Positions 1 through 7,364 of a DNA stretch of 27,348 nucleotides are shown in pieces. The notes beneath the pieces were generated by a model. It was not told the DNA's origin. It saw only the letters and a list, made by a program, of their open reading frames with translations, and ran no database searches. Every line of letters begins with the position of its first letter. Position 1 is the first letter of the stretch. The stretch lies in contig SFWF01000027.1 of NCBI GenBank assembly GCA_004560045.1, positions 1 to 27,348 on the forward strand, read 5' to 3'. Source of the DNA: a bacterium. GTDB taxonomy: Bacteria > Bacillota > Clostridia > Oscillospirales > Acutalibacteraceae. Position numbers and translations under genes: made by a program.

Positions 1-206
1 ATTATATCTAAACACCCTTAGGTGTTTAAACCTATCTTAGAACAGTATCTTCTGCTCTTTTTCAGAACTTCTTCCAAAACTGGCGTTTTGTCTGAATTGT
101 CCTTAATTTACTTTGATTTCTCAAATTAATTGTCGGGTCCAATTTCTTGTTTGTCGTTGTTTAATTTTCAAGGTTCGTTGCGCTCCGCTCTTTAGGGCGC
201 CCGATT
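1..206 (-). other. Probable rRNA operon leader, running off the left edge
   Basis: Read on the minus strand, the DNA downstream of the promoter at 207-235 contains AACCTTGAAAATTAAACAAC (about 155-175). This closely resembles the TTGAAAACTGAACA-type sequence found in Firmicute rRNA leaders, near the boxA-like antitermination signal. No coding frame is evident. Two short perfect hairpins lie further along the transcript: a 6-bp stem with a TGGC loop at 75-90 and an 8-bp stem with a 4-base loop at 9-28. Neither is followed by a T-run, so they are more likely leader structure than terminators. The rRNA gene itself is not in the window, so this is an inference from the leader motif and promoter. 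A tRNA or other stable-RNA operon is the main alternative. Confidence 0.5.
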
Positions 207-235
207 ATAATACCACAACCATTTTTAAATGTCAA
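207..235 (-). promoter_or_regulatory. Strong sigma-A type promoter for the leftward stable-RNA transcript
   Basis: On the minus strand there is a perfect -35 TTGACA (230-235), a 17-base spacer and TATTAT (207-212); an overlapping TATAAT lies at 204-209 with a 20-base spacer. The promoter points away from the YwlG-like gene and into the leader at 1-206. A consensus -35 followed by an rRNA-like leader is what is expected of an rrn promoter. Confidence 0.6.
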
Positions 236-286
236 CACTTTTTTAAAAAAAAATTCAAAATTTTTTCGAACTTTCTTTTTTAAACT

Positions 287-307
287 GAAAAGCCCCGTTT
301 TGGGCTT
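287..307 (-). terminator. Probable terminator of the YwlG-like gene
   Basis: On the minus strand, AAGCCC (302-307) pairs with GGGCTT (290-295) around a six-base loop, followed by TTTCAGTTT. The T-run is short, so strength is uncertain. Its position about 40 bases past the stop codon at 349 fits termination of that gene. Confidence 0.5.
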
Positions 308-348
308 GTTAGGCGGTTGTGGCTTAATTTTTTTAAGTTCAGAGCTCT

Positions 349-891
349 TTAAAGCAGGTCCTCGTTATAAATTGCTCTTACACCGCCGATAAATTTCGGA
401 CGGGATCTTGCGGCGAGAACGGTTGCGTTTCCTATTTTATTGTTGTCAAGTCGTACCGGTACGGCCACCTTTTTAATATGCATACCGATCATGGTAAAGC
501 CGATATCGATACCTGCGTCGGCAGAAATCTCTTCCAGAGCGACGGGGCTTTTCATATCCTTATAGGCGGCGGTAGCAAAGGAGCCCCCTGCCTTGGGCTG
601 CGGTACGACGTTCACGGTATAGGCGTCCTTTACGGCTTCGGCCTCGGTAATAATGGCGCGGTTAAGGTGTTCACAGCACTGCGCCGCGACGAAAACCCCC
701 GCCTCGTCACAGGCCTTTTTGATTCCTTTATATATATGTATAGCGGTTTCGGGGGAGGAATTGGTTCCTATTTTAGCGCCGACTACCTCGCTTGTAGAAC
801 AGCCGACTACGAGAATCTTGCCTTTTTGAAGCCTCGCTTTTTCGATTATTTCCTTAGCGGCGGCATAGCTTTGTGCGGTTATATTTTCCAT
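349..891 (-). CDS. ywlG: TIGR01440/UPF0340 family protein (YwlG-like)
   Basis: This 180-residue protein matches the YwlG/UPF0340 family in length and in conserved stretches such as ILVVGCSTSEVVGAKIGTNS near the N terminus, QCCEHLNRA in the middle and RPKFIGGVRAIYN near the C terminus. The family has no firmly established biochemical role that I know of. I chose the ATG at 889-891 because AAGGAGA sits six bases upstream of it. The frame stays open for 17 codons further upstream, but those codons cover the promoter region and are AT-rich. The gene is the only minus-strand gene seen. It is divergent from the M15 lipoprotein genes and has a hairpin past its stop. Function remains unknown; family assignment is fairly secure. 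Confidence 0.85.
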   Translation of the reverse strand: MENITAQSYAAAKEIIEKARLQKGKILVVGCSTSEVVGAKIGTNSSPETAIHIYKGIKKACDEAGVFVAAQCCEHLNRAIITEAEAVKDAYTVNVVPQPKAGGSFATAAYKDMKSPVALEEISADAGIDIGFTMIGMHIKKVAVPVRLDNNKIGNATVLAARSRPKFIGGVRAIYNEDLL

Positions 892-922
892 TTCGGTCTC
901 CTTATATATAATCTGTGTATAT

Positions 923-950
923 ATTATATACGAAAAATTCAAAAAATCAA
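923..950 (-). promoter_or_regulatory. Promoter of the YwlG-like gene
   Basis: On the minus strand, TTGATT (945-950) and TATAAT (923-928) are separated by 16 bases, about 32 bases upstream of the start at 891. The -35 abuts the -35 of the divergent promoter at 953-981. Confidence 0.55.
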
Positions 951-952
951 CA

Positions 953-981
953 TTGATTATTTCGCGGTTATTATATATAAT
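953..981 (+). promoter_or_regulatory. Promoter of the M15 lipoprotein pair
   Basis: TTGATT (953-958), a 17-base spacer and TATAAT (976-981) lie 33 bases upstream of the ATG at 1015. With the opposing -35 at 945-950 it forms the palindrome AATCAACATTGATT, so the two divergent promoters are nearly back to back. Confidence 0.65.
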
Positions 982-1014
982 GTAATAAACAGCAAATCTA
1001 CGGAGGACAGTTAA

Positions 1015-1908
1015 ATGAAAAAATACCTATTATTTATGCTTAGTATAATTCTTTGCCTTACGGTTACGGCTTGCGGCGGAAAGGATAAAAATATCGACGC
1101 CGACGAAAGCAAGCCCACCTCGGGAACGCAGTCGACCGTATCGGCGGAGGCTTCGTCCAAGGATACCTCTTCGGAGGAAAGCTCAAAAGAAAGCTCTTCT
1201 GACGGGAACTCTGACGATAAAACCTCCTTTACCCCCGAAAAGCTGCCTGCCGATTTCGATCCCACAAGCGAGGCCGAATGCTACGCGGTCGATTTTAACT
1301 CCTGGCAGATGTATCTCGCCAACCCCTGGAACCCCGTTCCCGATGAGTGGATCGCTATGGAGTACGGCGACGAGGGCCTGGCCAAGGTTCTTCAGAAGTA
1401 CCGTCCCGACCCCGCAAAAAGCTCACAGCTTTATTTCGACGCCCGTGCGGTGGATTATCTCCACGCTATGATCGAGGCGGCCGAAAAGGACGGAATAAAC
1501 CTTGACGTTATCTCGGCCTTCCGCGACAACGCCTTCCAGACGGGAAACTTTGAGCGTCAGGTAACCTCGGTCAAGAAAGCCAACCCCGGCATCTCCGACA
1601 AGGATGCAAGAAAAAAGGCCGCCGCCGTCGTTGCCCTTCCCGGCACAAGCGAGCATCAGCTCGGACTTGCGGTAGACTTCAACTCGGTTGAGGATAGCTT
1701 CAGAAACACCCGTGCCTACAAGTGGCTTATCGAAAACTGCACCGATTACGGCTTTATTCTCCGCTACGACACCTCCAAGCAGGCGCAGACCGGCATTATC
1801 CCCGAGCCCTGGCACTACCGCTTTGTCGGAGTTAAAAACGCAAAGCTTATCGAGGCTTCGGGCCTTTGTATGGAAGAATTTATCGAAAAATATAACGTAG
1901 AAGGATAA
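1015..1908 (+). CDS. M15 family D,D-/L,D-carboxypeptidase lipoprotein (VanY/LdcB-like)
   Basis: This 297-residue protein should be a zinc peptidase that trims peptidoglycan stem peptides outside the membrane. It starts with a lipoprotein signal (charged MKK, hydrophobic core, lipobox ending at Cys20), followed by a Ser/Glu/Asp/Lys-rich linker to about residue 75 and then the M15B domain. The domain shows the substrate-binding arginine motif SAFRDN (Arg170), zinc ligands His214 and Asp221 in SEHQLGLAVD, and the catalytic base Glu264 with zinc ligand His267 in EPWHYRF. All key residues are therefore present. GGAGG lies just upstream of the ATG. The next gene, four bases after the stop, is a paralogue. 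Substrate preference (D-Ala-D-Ala or D-Ala after L-Lys/DAP) cannot be told from sequence. Confidence 0.88.
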   Translation: MKKYLLFMLSIILCLTVTACGGKDKNIDADESKPTSGTQSTVSAEASSKDTSSEESSKESSSDGNSDDKTSFTPEKLPADFDPTSEAECYAVDFNSWQMYLANPWNPVPDEWIAMEYGDEGLAKVLQKYRPDPAKSSQLYFDARAVDYLHAMIEAAEKDGINLDVISAFRDNAFQTGNFERQVTSVKKANPGISDKDARKKAAAVVALPGTSEHQLGLAVDFNSVEDSFRNTRAYKWLIENCTDYGFILRYDTSKQAQTGIIPEPWHYRFVGVKNAKLIEASGLCMEEFIEKYNVEG

Positions 1909-1912
1909 ACCG

Positions 1913-2638
1913 ATGAAAAAACTTATTGCATTTCTTTTGGTTTTGACCCTTTGTCTCGGCCTTGCGGGCTGTGGAAAGGGTAAAGCAGCCACGGCAGATA
2001 CCGATTCCTCCTCGAGGCCTGCTTCTTCCTCAGGCTCCTCCTCAAAGGAGCCTGAGGAAGAAGAAAAGGAAGAATACAAGGTTAATTTCGATTCCTGGGA
2101 AATGAAGCTTACCGATTCGGCTCATCCCCTCGCAGAAGGCTTCGCTCCCCCTCTTGCCACGGTCAAAAGCGCCTATACGAATCACCCGAACACCCGCTTT
2201 GACGCAAGGGCTATCGGCCGCCTTTTATATATGTTAGAGGATGCCGAGAAGGCAGGGGTAAAGCTGAAGGTCGAAACCGCCTTCAAGAGCGAAAACGATC
2301 AGCTTTCGATCTTTAACGCCAAGGTCAACGAGGTTATGGACTCGGATATCACCCTTACCCTTAAGGAGGCCGAGGATATCGCCAAAACTCAGGTCGCCTT
2401 CCCGAGAACGAGCGAGCACGAATTGGGCCTTGCGGTGGATTTCGCCAAAGAGGGCTCGGCTTTTAAGGAGACCGACGAATATAAATGGCTTATCGAAAAC
2501 TGCTACGATTACGGCTTTGTACCCCGTTTTGAGGATAACCCCGCTCATTTCCGCTACGTCGGAACAGAGAATGCGGCGGCTATTAAGAAGTCGGGTCTCG
2601 GCTTCGACGAATATATAAAGCAGTTTGGAAATAAATAA
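1913..2638 (+). CDS. M15-like lipoprotein, possibly catalytically dead paralogue
   Basis: This 241-residue protein is a shorter paralogue of the upstream lipoprotein. It has a lipobox ending at Cys20, a Ser-then-Glu-rich linker (about 25-55) and an M15B-type domain. Shared stretches include NFDSWEMKL near the domain start and YKWLIENCYDYGF near the end. The zinc ligands are kept: His169 and Asp176 in SEHELGLAVD, and His212. However, the position of the catalytic glutamate is Asn209 (NPAHFRY instead of EPWHYRF), and the substrate-binding arginine is Lys125 (TAFKSE). It may thus bind peptidoglycan or zinc without cleaving, or use an altered mechanism; this is inference. A weak AAGGA site precedes the ATG, and the genes are probably cotranscribed. 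A perfect 17-base inverted repeat lies in the linker coding region (2022-2063). Confidence 0.82.
   Translation: MKKLIAFLLVLTLCLGLAGCGKGKAATADTDSSSRPASSSGSSSKEPEEEEKEEYKVNFDSWEMKLTDSAHPLAEGFAPPLATVKSAYTNHPNTRFDARAIGRLLYMLEDAEKAGVKLKVETAFKSENDQLSIFNAKVNEVMDSDITLTLKEAEDIAKTQVAFPRTSEHELGLAVDFAKEGSAFKETDEYKWLIENCYDYGFVPRFEDNPAHFRYVGTENAAAIKKSGLGFDEYIKQFGNK
2022..2063 (+). repeat. Perfect 17-bp inverted repeat inside a coding region
   Basis: The arms at 2022-2038 and 2047-2063 are exact reverse complements around an 8-base loop. They encode the Ser-rich then Glu-rich linker of the second M15 lipoprotein. The mRNA would fold into a long stem about 110 bases after the start codon. No terminator T-run follows. 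Confidence 0.9.
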
Positions 2639-2641
2639 TTC

Positions 2642-2670
2642 TTGTAATATTTAAGGTTATGCTATAAAAT
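2642..2670 (+). promoter_or_regulatory. Promoter of the ireB-yhaM-trmK-rqcH operon
   Basis: TTGTAA (2642-2647), a 17-base spacer and TAAAAT (2665-2670) lie 42 bases upstream of ireB. A small CCCC/GGGG hairpin (2680-2694) follows in the untranslated leader. The same -35 sequence recurs in the promoter at 6583. Confidence 0.55.
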
Positions 2671-2712
2671 AGAAATGTGCCCCTAAAAAAGGGGAGAAAG
2701 TGAGGACGGCAA

Positions 2713-2958
2713 ATGCTCGACAGAACCCAAACTTTTTCTATCGGAAATGAACAGGAGCAGGAGATAAGAAAAATTCTCCTTACGGTTTACGACGCTCTTA
2801 AGGAAAAGGGCTATAACCCCATTAACCAGCTTGTAGGCTACATCCTTTCGGAGGACCCCACCTATATCACCACCCACATGGGCGCCCGTAACCTTATCAG
2901 AAGGATCGACCGTGACACCCTGCTTCAGAATTTAGTTAAATACTACCTTACCCACTAA
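2713..2958 (+). CDS. ireB: IreB family regulatory phosphoprotein
   Basis: This 81-residue protein matches the IreB/YrzL (formerly UPF0297) family over its full length. Typical stretches are DALKEKGYNPINQLVGYILS in the centre and the ending of the form ARNLIRRIDRDTLL. IreB of Enterococcus is a small dimeric substrate of the Ser/Thr kinase IreK and modulates cell-envelope stress responses and cephalosporin tolerance. Threonines near the N terminus (Thr5 and Thr7 in DRTQTF) sit where the kinase acts in known members. GAGGA lies six bases before the ATG. In many Firmicutes the gene sits next to ruvX; here it is followed after 16 bases by yhaM. The partner kinase is not in the window. Confidence 0.93.
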   Translation: MLDRTQTFSIGNEQEQEIRKILLTVYDALKEKGYNPINQLVGYILSEDPTYITTHMGARNLIRRIDRDTLLQNLVKYYLTH

Positions 2959-2974
2959 GCCGCGGAGGAGAGAA

Positions 2975-3946
2975 ATGAATTTTATTCCCGCCGGAGCAAA
3001 CGGTCTGGTCGACTGTTTCCTGCTCGTTAAGGCCTCAAACAAAAAGACCTCCTCTAAGGGCGACGACTATCTTGATATGACCCTCGCCGACAAGTCGGGA
3101 GAGATCAACGCGAAGCTTTGGTCCTACGTGCCCGCGGTTCACGGGGAATATCAGGCAGGCGACATCGTTAAGGTAAGAGGTACGGTAAGTCAGTATAACG
3201 GTGCCGAACAGCTGCGAATCGAGAAGATCCGTCATTCTACCCCCGGCGATCAGGTAAACACCGCCGAGCTTGTGCAGACTGCGGGTTATTCGGGAGAAGA
3301 GATGTACGACTCTCTTTTAAACGTCGCAAAGGGCTTTAAGGACGGCGACCTTAGGCAGATCGTCGTTACCCTCCTTACCGAAAACAAGGAAAAGCTGCTT
3401 TACTGGCCCGCCGCCTTTAGGCTTCATCACGCTATCCGTTCGGGACTTCTGCTTCACACATTATCGATAGTCAGGCTTGCGCAAAGGGTCGCAGAGGTTT
3501 ATCCCTTTATCGATACCGACCTGCTTTTAGCGGGAGCCATACTTCACGACATCGCAAAGACCGCCGAGTACGAAATGACCCCGTCGGGTCTTGCCTCGGG
3601 CTACACCGTTAGGGGAAATCTTCTCGGTCATCTGGCGATGGGGGCGATAATGATAGAGGAGACGGCCAAAAAGCTCGGAATAGAGTCGGAGTCGGTCGTG
3701 CTTCTTCAGCATATGGTCCTTTCACACCACGGAGAGCCCGAATTCGGCGCCGCGGTCCGTCCCGGCTTTATCGAGGCCGAGCTGCTGAGTCAGCTTGATA
3801 TGATGGACGCCCGTATGTTTGAAATGCGAGAGGCTACCGAGGGTACCACCGTCGGAGACTTTTCGGGCCGACTCTGGAGCATGGAAAACCGAAAGCTCTA
3901 TAACCACGGACGGCTTGATTCGGAGAAGGAAACCAAGTTATTTTAA
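2975..3946 (+). CDS. yhaM: 3'-to-5' exoribonuclease YhaM family (OB fold plus HD domain)
   Basis: This 323-residue protein has the YhaM layout: an N-terminal OB-fold nucleic-acid-binding region (about 10-90, with DYLDMTLADKSGEINAKLW), then a metal-dependent HD domain (about 145-280). The HD region shows HHAIRSGLLLHTLS, AGAILHDIAK (the HD pair) and LLQHMVLSHHG, which together supply the expected metal ligands. The length is close to that of Bacillus subtilis YhaM (about 314). Family members degrade RNA and single-stranded DNA from the 3' end in the cytoplasm. A GGAGGAGAG site precedes the ATG. It lies between ireB and a DUF1858 gene with short gaps and no terminator. Confidence 0.9.
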   Translation: MNFIPAGANGLVDCFLLVKASNKKTSSKGDDYLDMTLADKSGEINAKLWSYVPAVHGEYQAGDIVKVRGTVSQYNGAEQLRIEKIRHSTPGDQVNTAELVQTAGYSGEEMYDSLLNVAKGFKDGDLRQIVVTLLTENKEKLLYWPAAFRLHHAIRSGLLLHTLSIVRLAQRVAEVYPFIDTDLLLAGAILHDIAKTAEYEMTPSGLASGYTVRGNLLGHLAMGAIMIEETAKKLGIESESVVLLQHMVLSHHGEPEFGAAVRPGFIEAELLSQLDMMDARMFEMREATEGTTVGDFSGRLWSMENRKLYNHGRLDSEKETKLF

Positions 3947-3971
3947 ATTTAATAAAAAGGAGATATAAATT

Positions 3972-4172
3972 ATGAAAATTACTAAGGATATGCTTATCGG
4001 AGACGTACTCGATATGGACGTAGGATGCGCAGAATATTTCTTTGCTATCGGAATGCACTGCCTCGGCTGCCCCGCTTCCCGCGGCGAGTCCATTGAGCAG
4101 GCCTGCGAGGTTCACGGAACCGACGTTGACGATCTTCTCGAGAAGCTCAACAATTATTTCGCTAACAAATAA
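3972..4172 (+). CDS. DUF1858 domain protein (small CxxC redox-type domain)
   Basis: This 66-residue protein matches the DUF1858 family, also described as the hybrid-cluster-protein-associated redox disulfide domain. It shows the start TKDMLIGDVLDMDVGCAEYF, the CLGCP motif (CxxC, Cys31 and Cys34) and an additional Cys17. The cysteines could form a disulfide or bind metal; the actual role is not established. AAGGAG precedes the ATG. Its stop codon overlaps the start of trmK by one base (TAATG), which suggests translational coupling. Confidence 0.88.
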   Translation: MKITKDMLIGDVLDMDVGCAEYFFAIGMHCLGCPASRGESIEQACEVHGTDVDDLLEKLNNYFANK

Positions 4173-4846
4173 TGAAAAACCTTAAAAACAGGCTTTACAC
4201 AGTATCGACCCTCGTGCCTCGCGGTGCGAGGGTCGCCGACATAGGTACCGATCACGGTCATCTGCCGATATATCTTATTCAGCAGGGGATCTCCCCCTTC
4301 TGCATAGCCTCGGATATAAAGGAAAAGCCCCTTGAAAGCGCCAAGGAGAATATAAAAAAGGTTGGCCTTCAAACTATCGAAACGAGACTTGGCCCGGGGC
4401 TGTCTCCTATACTTCCCGACGAGATCGACTGTATCACCGTGGCGGGAATGGGGGGCGAGGTAATCGCTTCTGTTCTCGAGGACTGTCCCTGGGTAAAAAG
4501 CGACAAGCACACCCTTATCCTTCAGCCTATGACCTCGGCCGACGCTCTTCGCCGCTATCTTTCCGAAAAGGGCTTTTCTATCCAAAGGGAGATAGCCTGC
4601 GAGGAAAACCGCAAGGTTTATACCGTTATGCTCGTCCGCTTTTCGGGAGAAAGCTTTACCCCAAGCGAGGTTTTCTGCCGTGTAGGACGGCTTTTACCCG
4701 ATACCCCTGCCGCAATAAAGTATATTGAAAAGCAGAAAAGGATCGTAGAGGAGCTTATCGCCGAAAGAAAGGCCGCAGGACTCGATACCGAGGACTACGA
4801 TGATATTTTAACTAAATTGCTTGAGATTTTAGAGAAAGAAAAATAA
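4172..4846 (+). CDS. trmK: tRNA (adenine(22)-N1)-methyltransferase TrmK
   Basis: This 224-residue protein is a SAM-dependent Rossmann-fold methyltransferase of the TrmK/YqfN family, which methylates N1 of A22 in tRNA. The SAM motif VADIGTDHGHLPIYL (about 21-35), the ASDIKEKPL stretch (about 45-53) and CITVAGMGGEVI (about 86-97) are characteristic. The C-terminal part (from about 175) is charged and helical, as in the family. Family length is about 220-235. Its ATG overlaps the previous stop codon, and rqcH begins 16 bases after its stop, so it lies inside the operon. Confidence 0.92.
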   Translation: MKNLKNRLYTVSTLVPRGARVADIGTDHGHLPIYLIQQGISPFCIASDIKEKPLESAKENIKKVGLQTIETRLGPGLSPILPDEIDCITVAGMGGEVIASVLEDCPWVKSDKHTLILQPMTSADALRRYLSEKGFSIQREIACEENRKVYTVMLVRFSGESFTPSEVFCRVGRLLPDTPAAIKYIEKQKRIVEELIAERKAAGLDTEDYDDILTKLLEILEKEK

Positions 4847-4862
4847 ACAACGGAGACTTGCT

Positions 4863-6572
4863 ATGCCGCTTGACGGATTATTTTTACACCATCTGACAAA
4901 AGAACTTCAGATCTGTGTCGGCTGCCGTGCCGACAAGATACACCAGCCCAACCGCGACGAGCTGGTGGTTTTGTTGCGCTCTGCAGGCTTTTCGGGCAGG
5001 CTCCTTATAACGACCCGTTCGGGCAGTGCAAGACTCCATATAACCGAGACCTCCCCCGATAATCCCGCCGAGCCTCCAAGCTTTTGCAGACTTCTCAGAA
5101 AGCACCTTTCTGCCGCTAAAATTACCGCTATCGAGCAGGCAGGCCTCGACCGAACGGTTCTTATCCGTTTTATGTCCTATAACGAAATGGGCGATACGGT
5201 CTATCCCTTTTTGGCGGTCGAGCTTATAACGGGAAGGGCCAATATCATACTTTGCGAGGAGTCGGGCCGAATTATCGACGCGCTTCACCGAAGCGATATC
5301 GAGCGCTCTGCCCGCCTGATTCAGCCCGGTGCCAAATATCAGCTCCCCGAGGCGCAGTCAAAGCTCAACCCTCTGACCTTTGACGCACAGACTCTTACCG
5401 AGGCTGTTCTGAGCCTTTCCGTTCCCCTTTCCTCGGCCATACTTTCGGTTTTGGAGGGGGTATCTCCCCTTGTGGCCCGAGAGCTTGCGAAAAGCGTAAT
5501 GGCAGCCGACGGGCTTGCAAACGAGCTTACCGAGACCGAAAAAGACCGTCTTTTCGAGGTCATTTCGGCCTTTAAAAACACCCTCAAAAGCCCCGTCCCC
5601 TATACCGTAAAGGAGCAGGACGGCAGTATAAGAGATTTTTCCTATCTGCCCATTACCCAATACGGAGGAGAATCGGTAAAGGAGGAGAGCTTCAGCCTGC
5701 TTCTCGACCGCTTCTACGGCAGTAAGGACACCGCCGCCCGAATACGGGGTATGGCGCAGGATATTTTAAAGCTTTTAAATAACCTTTTAGCCCGTACCGA
5801 AAGAAAGCTTTCCTACCGACTGAGCGACCTTGAAAAATCGAAAAACCGCGAGGAGCTTCGTATTTACGGCGAGCTTATCAAGGCTAATCTGTACCTTATA
5901 AAAAGCGGCTCCGAAAAGGCCACCGTTCAGAATTACTACGACGAAAATATGGGCTATATCGATATTCCGTTAGACCCCGCCCTTTCCCCTGCCGCAAACG
6001 CCGCGAGGTATTTTAAGGAATACAAAAAATCCTATACCGCAGAAGAACGGCTTACCGCCCTCATCGAGGAGGACAAGCGGGATATCGAATATATCGAGTC
6101 GGTGCTGGACAGCCTGACCCGTGCCCAAACCGCCGCCGAGCTGACCGAGATAAGAGCCGAGCTAAGCGATGCGGGATATATTCACGCGCCTGCCTCCAAA
6201 AAGCCGCGTGCCGTGGCCTCTAAGCCCCTTGAATTTACCTCCCCCTCGGGACTTAAAATATTGGTCGGAAGGAACAACCGCGAAAACGACCTTCTGACCC
6301 TTAAAACCGCCGCAAAAACCGACCTTTGGTTTCACACCAAGAACATTCCGGGCTCCCACGTTATTCTTTTTACCGAGGGACAGCCCCCTTCGGGCGAGGA
6401 TATTTTCTTCGCCGCCGGTCTTGCGGCAGGTCATTCCAAGGCGAGGGAGTCGGATAACGTCCCCGTTGATTTTACCGAGGTAAAATACGTTAAAAAGCCC
6501 TCGGGGGCCAAGCCGGGTATGGTTATTTATACCACCAACCGCACTCTTTACGTAAAACCTTTGAAATTATAA
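4863..6572 (+). CDS. rqcH: Rqc2-type NFACT protein RqcH (ribosome quality control)
   Basis: This 569-residue protein matches RqcH, formerly annotated as a fibronectin-binding protein. It binds stalled 50S subunits and recruits tRNA-Ala to add C-terminal alanine tails. Domains in order: NFACT-N (about 1-170), helix-hairpin-helix region (about 175-235), long coiled coil (about 280-440) and NFACT-R (about 445-569), with DLWFHTKNIPGSHVIL. Asp96-Arg97 in GLDRTVLIRF corresponds to the Asp97-Arg98 pair needed for tRNA binding in Bacillus subtilis RqcH, so the protein should be active. A CGGAG site precedes the ATG. It is the last gene before the BY-kinase promoter; no clear terminator hairpin follows it. 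Confidence 0.93.
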   Translation: MPLDGLFLHHLTKELQICVGCRADKIHQPNRDELVVLLRSAGFSGRLLITTRSGSARLHITETSPDNPAEPPSFCRLLRKHLSAAKITAIEQAGLDRTVLIRFMSYNEMGDTVYPFLAVELITGRANIILCEESGRIIDALHRSDIERSARLIQPGAKYQLPEAQSKLNPLTFDAQTLTEAVLSLSVPLSSAILSVLEGVSPLVARELAKSVMAADGLANELTETEKDRLFEVISAFKNTLKSPVPYTVKEQDGSIRDFSYLPITQYGGESVKEESFSLLLDRFYGSKDTAARIRGMAQDILKLLNNLLARTERKLSYRLSDLEKSKNREELRIYGELIKANLYLIKSGSEKATVQNYYDENMGYIDIPLDPALSPAANAARYFKEYKKSYTAEERLTALIEEDKRDIEYIESVLDSLTRAQTAAELTEIRAELSDAGYIHAPASKKPRAVASKPLEFTSPSGLKILVGRNNRENDLLTLKTAAKTDLWFHTKNIPGSHVILFTEGQPPSGEDIFFAAGLAAGHSKARESDNVPVDFTEVKYVKKPSGAKPGMVIYTTNRTLYVKPLKL

Positions 6573-6582
6573 TAATTTTTTC

Positions 6583-6611
6583 TTGTAAATCTCACAAAGC
6601 TGTACTATAAT
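6583..6611 (+). promoter_or_regulatory. Promoter of the BY-kinase pair
   Basis: TTGTAA (6583-6588), a 17-base spacer and a perfect TATAAT (6606-6611) lie 30 bases upstream of the TTG start at 6642. A transcript starting near 6618 would exclude the alternative TTG at 6621 as a practical start. Confidence 0.7.
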
Positions 6612-6641
6612 AATCATATATTGCTCTACGGAGGTTCCGTC

Positions 6642-7364
6642 TTGAAAGAAATTGATATAACTAAAATAATAAAGCTTCTGCTTTCACATATTTTTCCCAT
6701 ACTTCTCGCAGGAGTTATTTTGGCAGGCGCAGTTTTCTGCTATAATACCTTTTGGTCAAAGCCTGTCTACCGCACCTCGACCTCGGTCCTTATAAATAAC
6801 GGCGGTCTTGCCGACGACTCTCAGTCGCCGAACGGCACCATCTCCCAGGGCATTATGTCGGCCTCTCTTTCCCTTGTTCCGACCTGTATCGATATGATGG
6901 AAAGTGATAATATATATAAGGAGCTGGCCAAGGCCTTAAACGACAAATACTCCTACTACGGACTTCAGTCCCGCTTTTCCGTCGTTTCGAGAAACGAGCA
7001 GTCCCTCGTTATCGACATCTACACCTACGGCAGCGACATAAGTGAGACCAAAAATATCGCCAACACCTTCCTGCAGATTGTTCCGACCTATATTTCAAAC
7101 AATCTTACCGGTGCCGACATTAAAATTATGGCCACCGCCGACAAGATCGTCAAGACCTCGCCGAGAACCGGCTTTAATACCGCGGTCGCCTTTATCGTCG
7201 GAGTCCTGCTTTGCTCGGCGATATATATAATTATCGAGTTCTCTAAGAACACCATCGAAAACGAAAAAGACTTTAAGGCAAGATACGAGCTGCCGCTCCT
7301 CGGCACCGTTCCCCTTTTCGAAAACAATTCTCAGGGAGGTAAGCGCCGTGGACGCACAAAATAA
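6642..7364 (+). CDS. Wzz/CapA-type tyrosine kinase modulator (TkmA-like)
   Basis: This 240-residue membrane protein resembles the chain-length determinant or kinase-activator family (Wzz; YwqC/TkmA, CapA). It has an N-terminal membrane segment (about 13-33, FPILLAGVILAGAVFCYNTF), an extracellular part with YRTSTSVLINN and SQGIMSASLSLVPTCIDMM, and a second membrane segment (about 178-198). A short cytoplasmic tail with LPLLGTVPLFE follows, the usual contact to the kinase. The start is inferred to be TTG at 6642 because GGAGG (6630-6634) lies seven bases before it; a TTG at 6621 lies upstream of the binding site. It overlaps the kinase gene by 17 bases. No glycosyltransferases lie nearby, so the target pathway is unknown. 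Confidence 0.85.
   Translation: MKEIDITKIIKLLLSHIFPILLAGVILAGAVFCYNTFWSKPVYRTSTSVLINNGGLADDSQSPNGTISQGIMSASLSLVPTCIDMMESDNIYKELAKALNDKYSYYGLQSRFSVVSRNEQSLVIDIYTYGSDISETKNIANTFLQIVPTYISNNLTGADIKIMATADKIVKTSPRTGFNTAVAFIVGVLLCSAIYIIIEFSKNTIENEKDFKARYELPLLGTVPLFENNSQGGKRRGRTK

Noticed and set aside
1423..2079. A 218-codon open frame on the minus strand
   Set aside because: It is antisense to both M15 lipoproteins, and its Ser/Glu-rich start comes from the inverted repeat in the linker.
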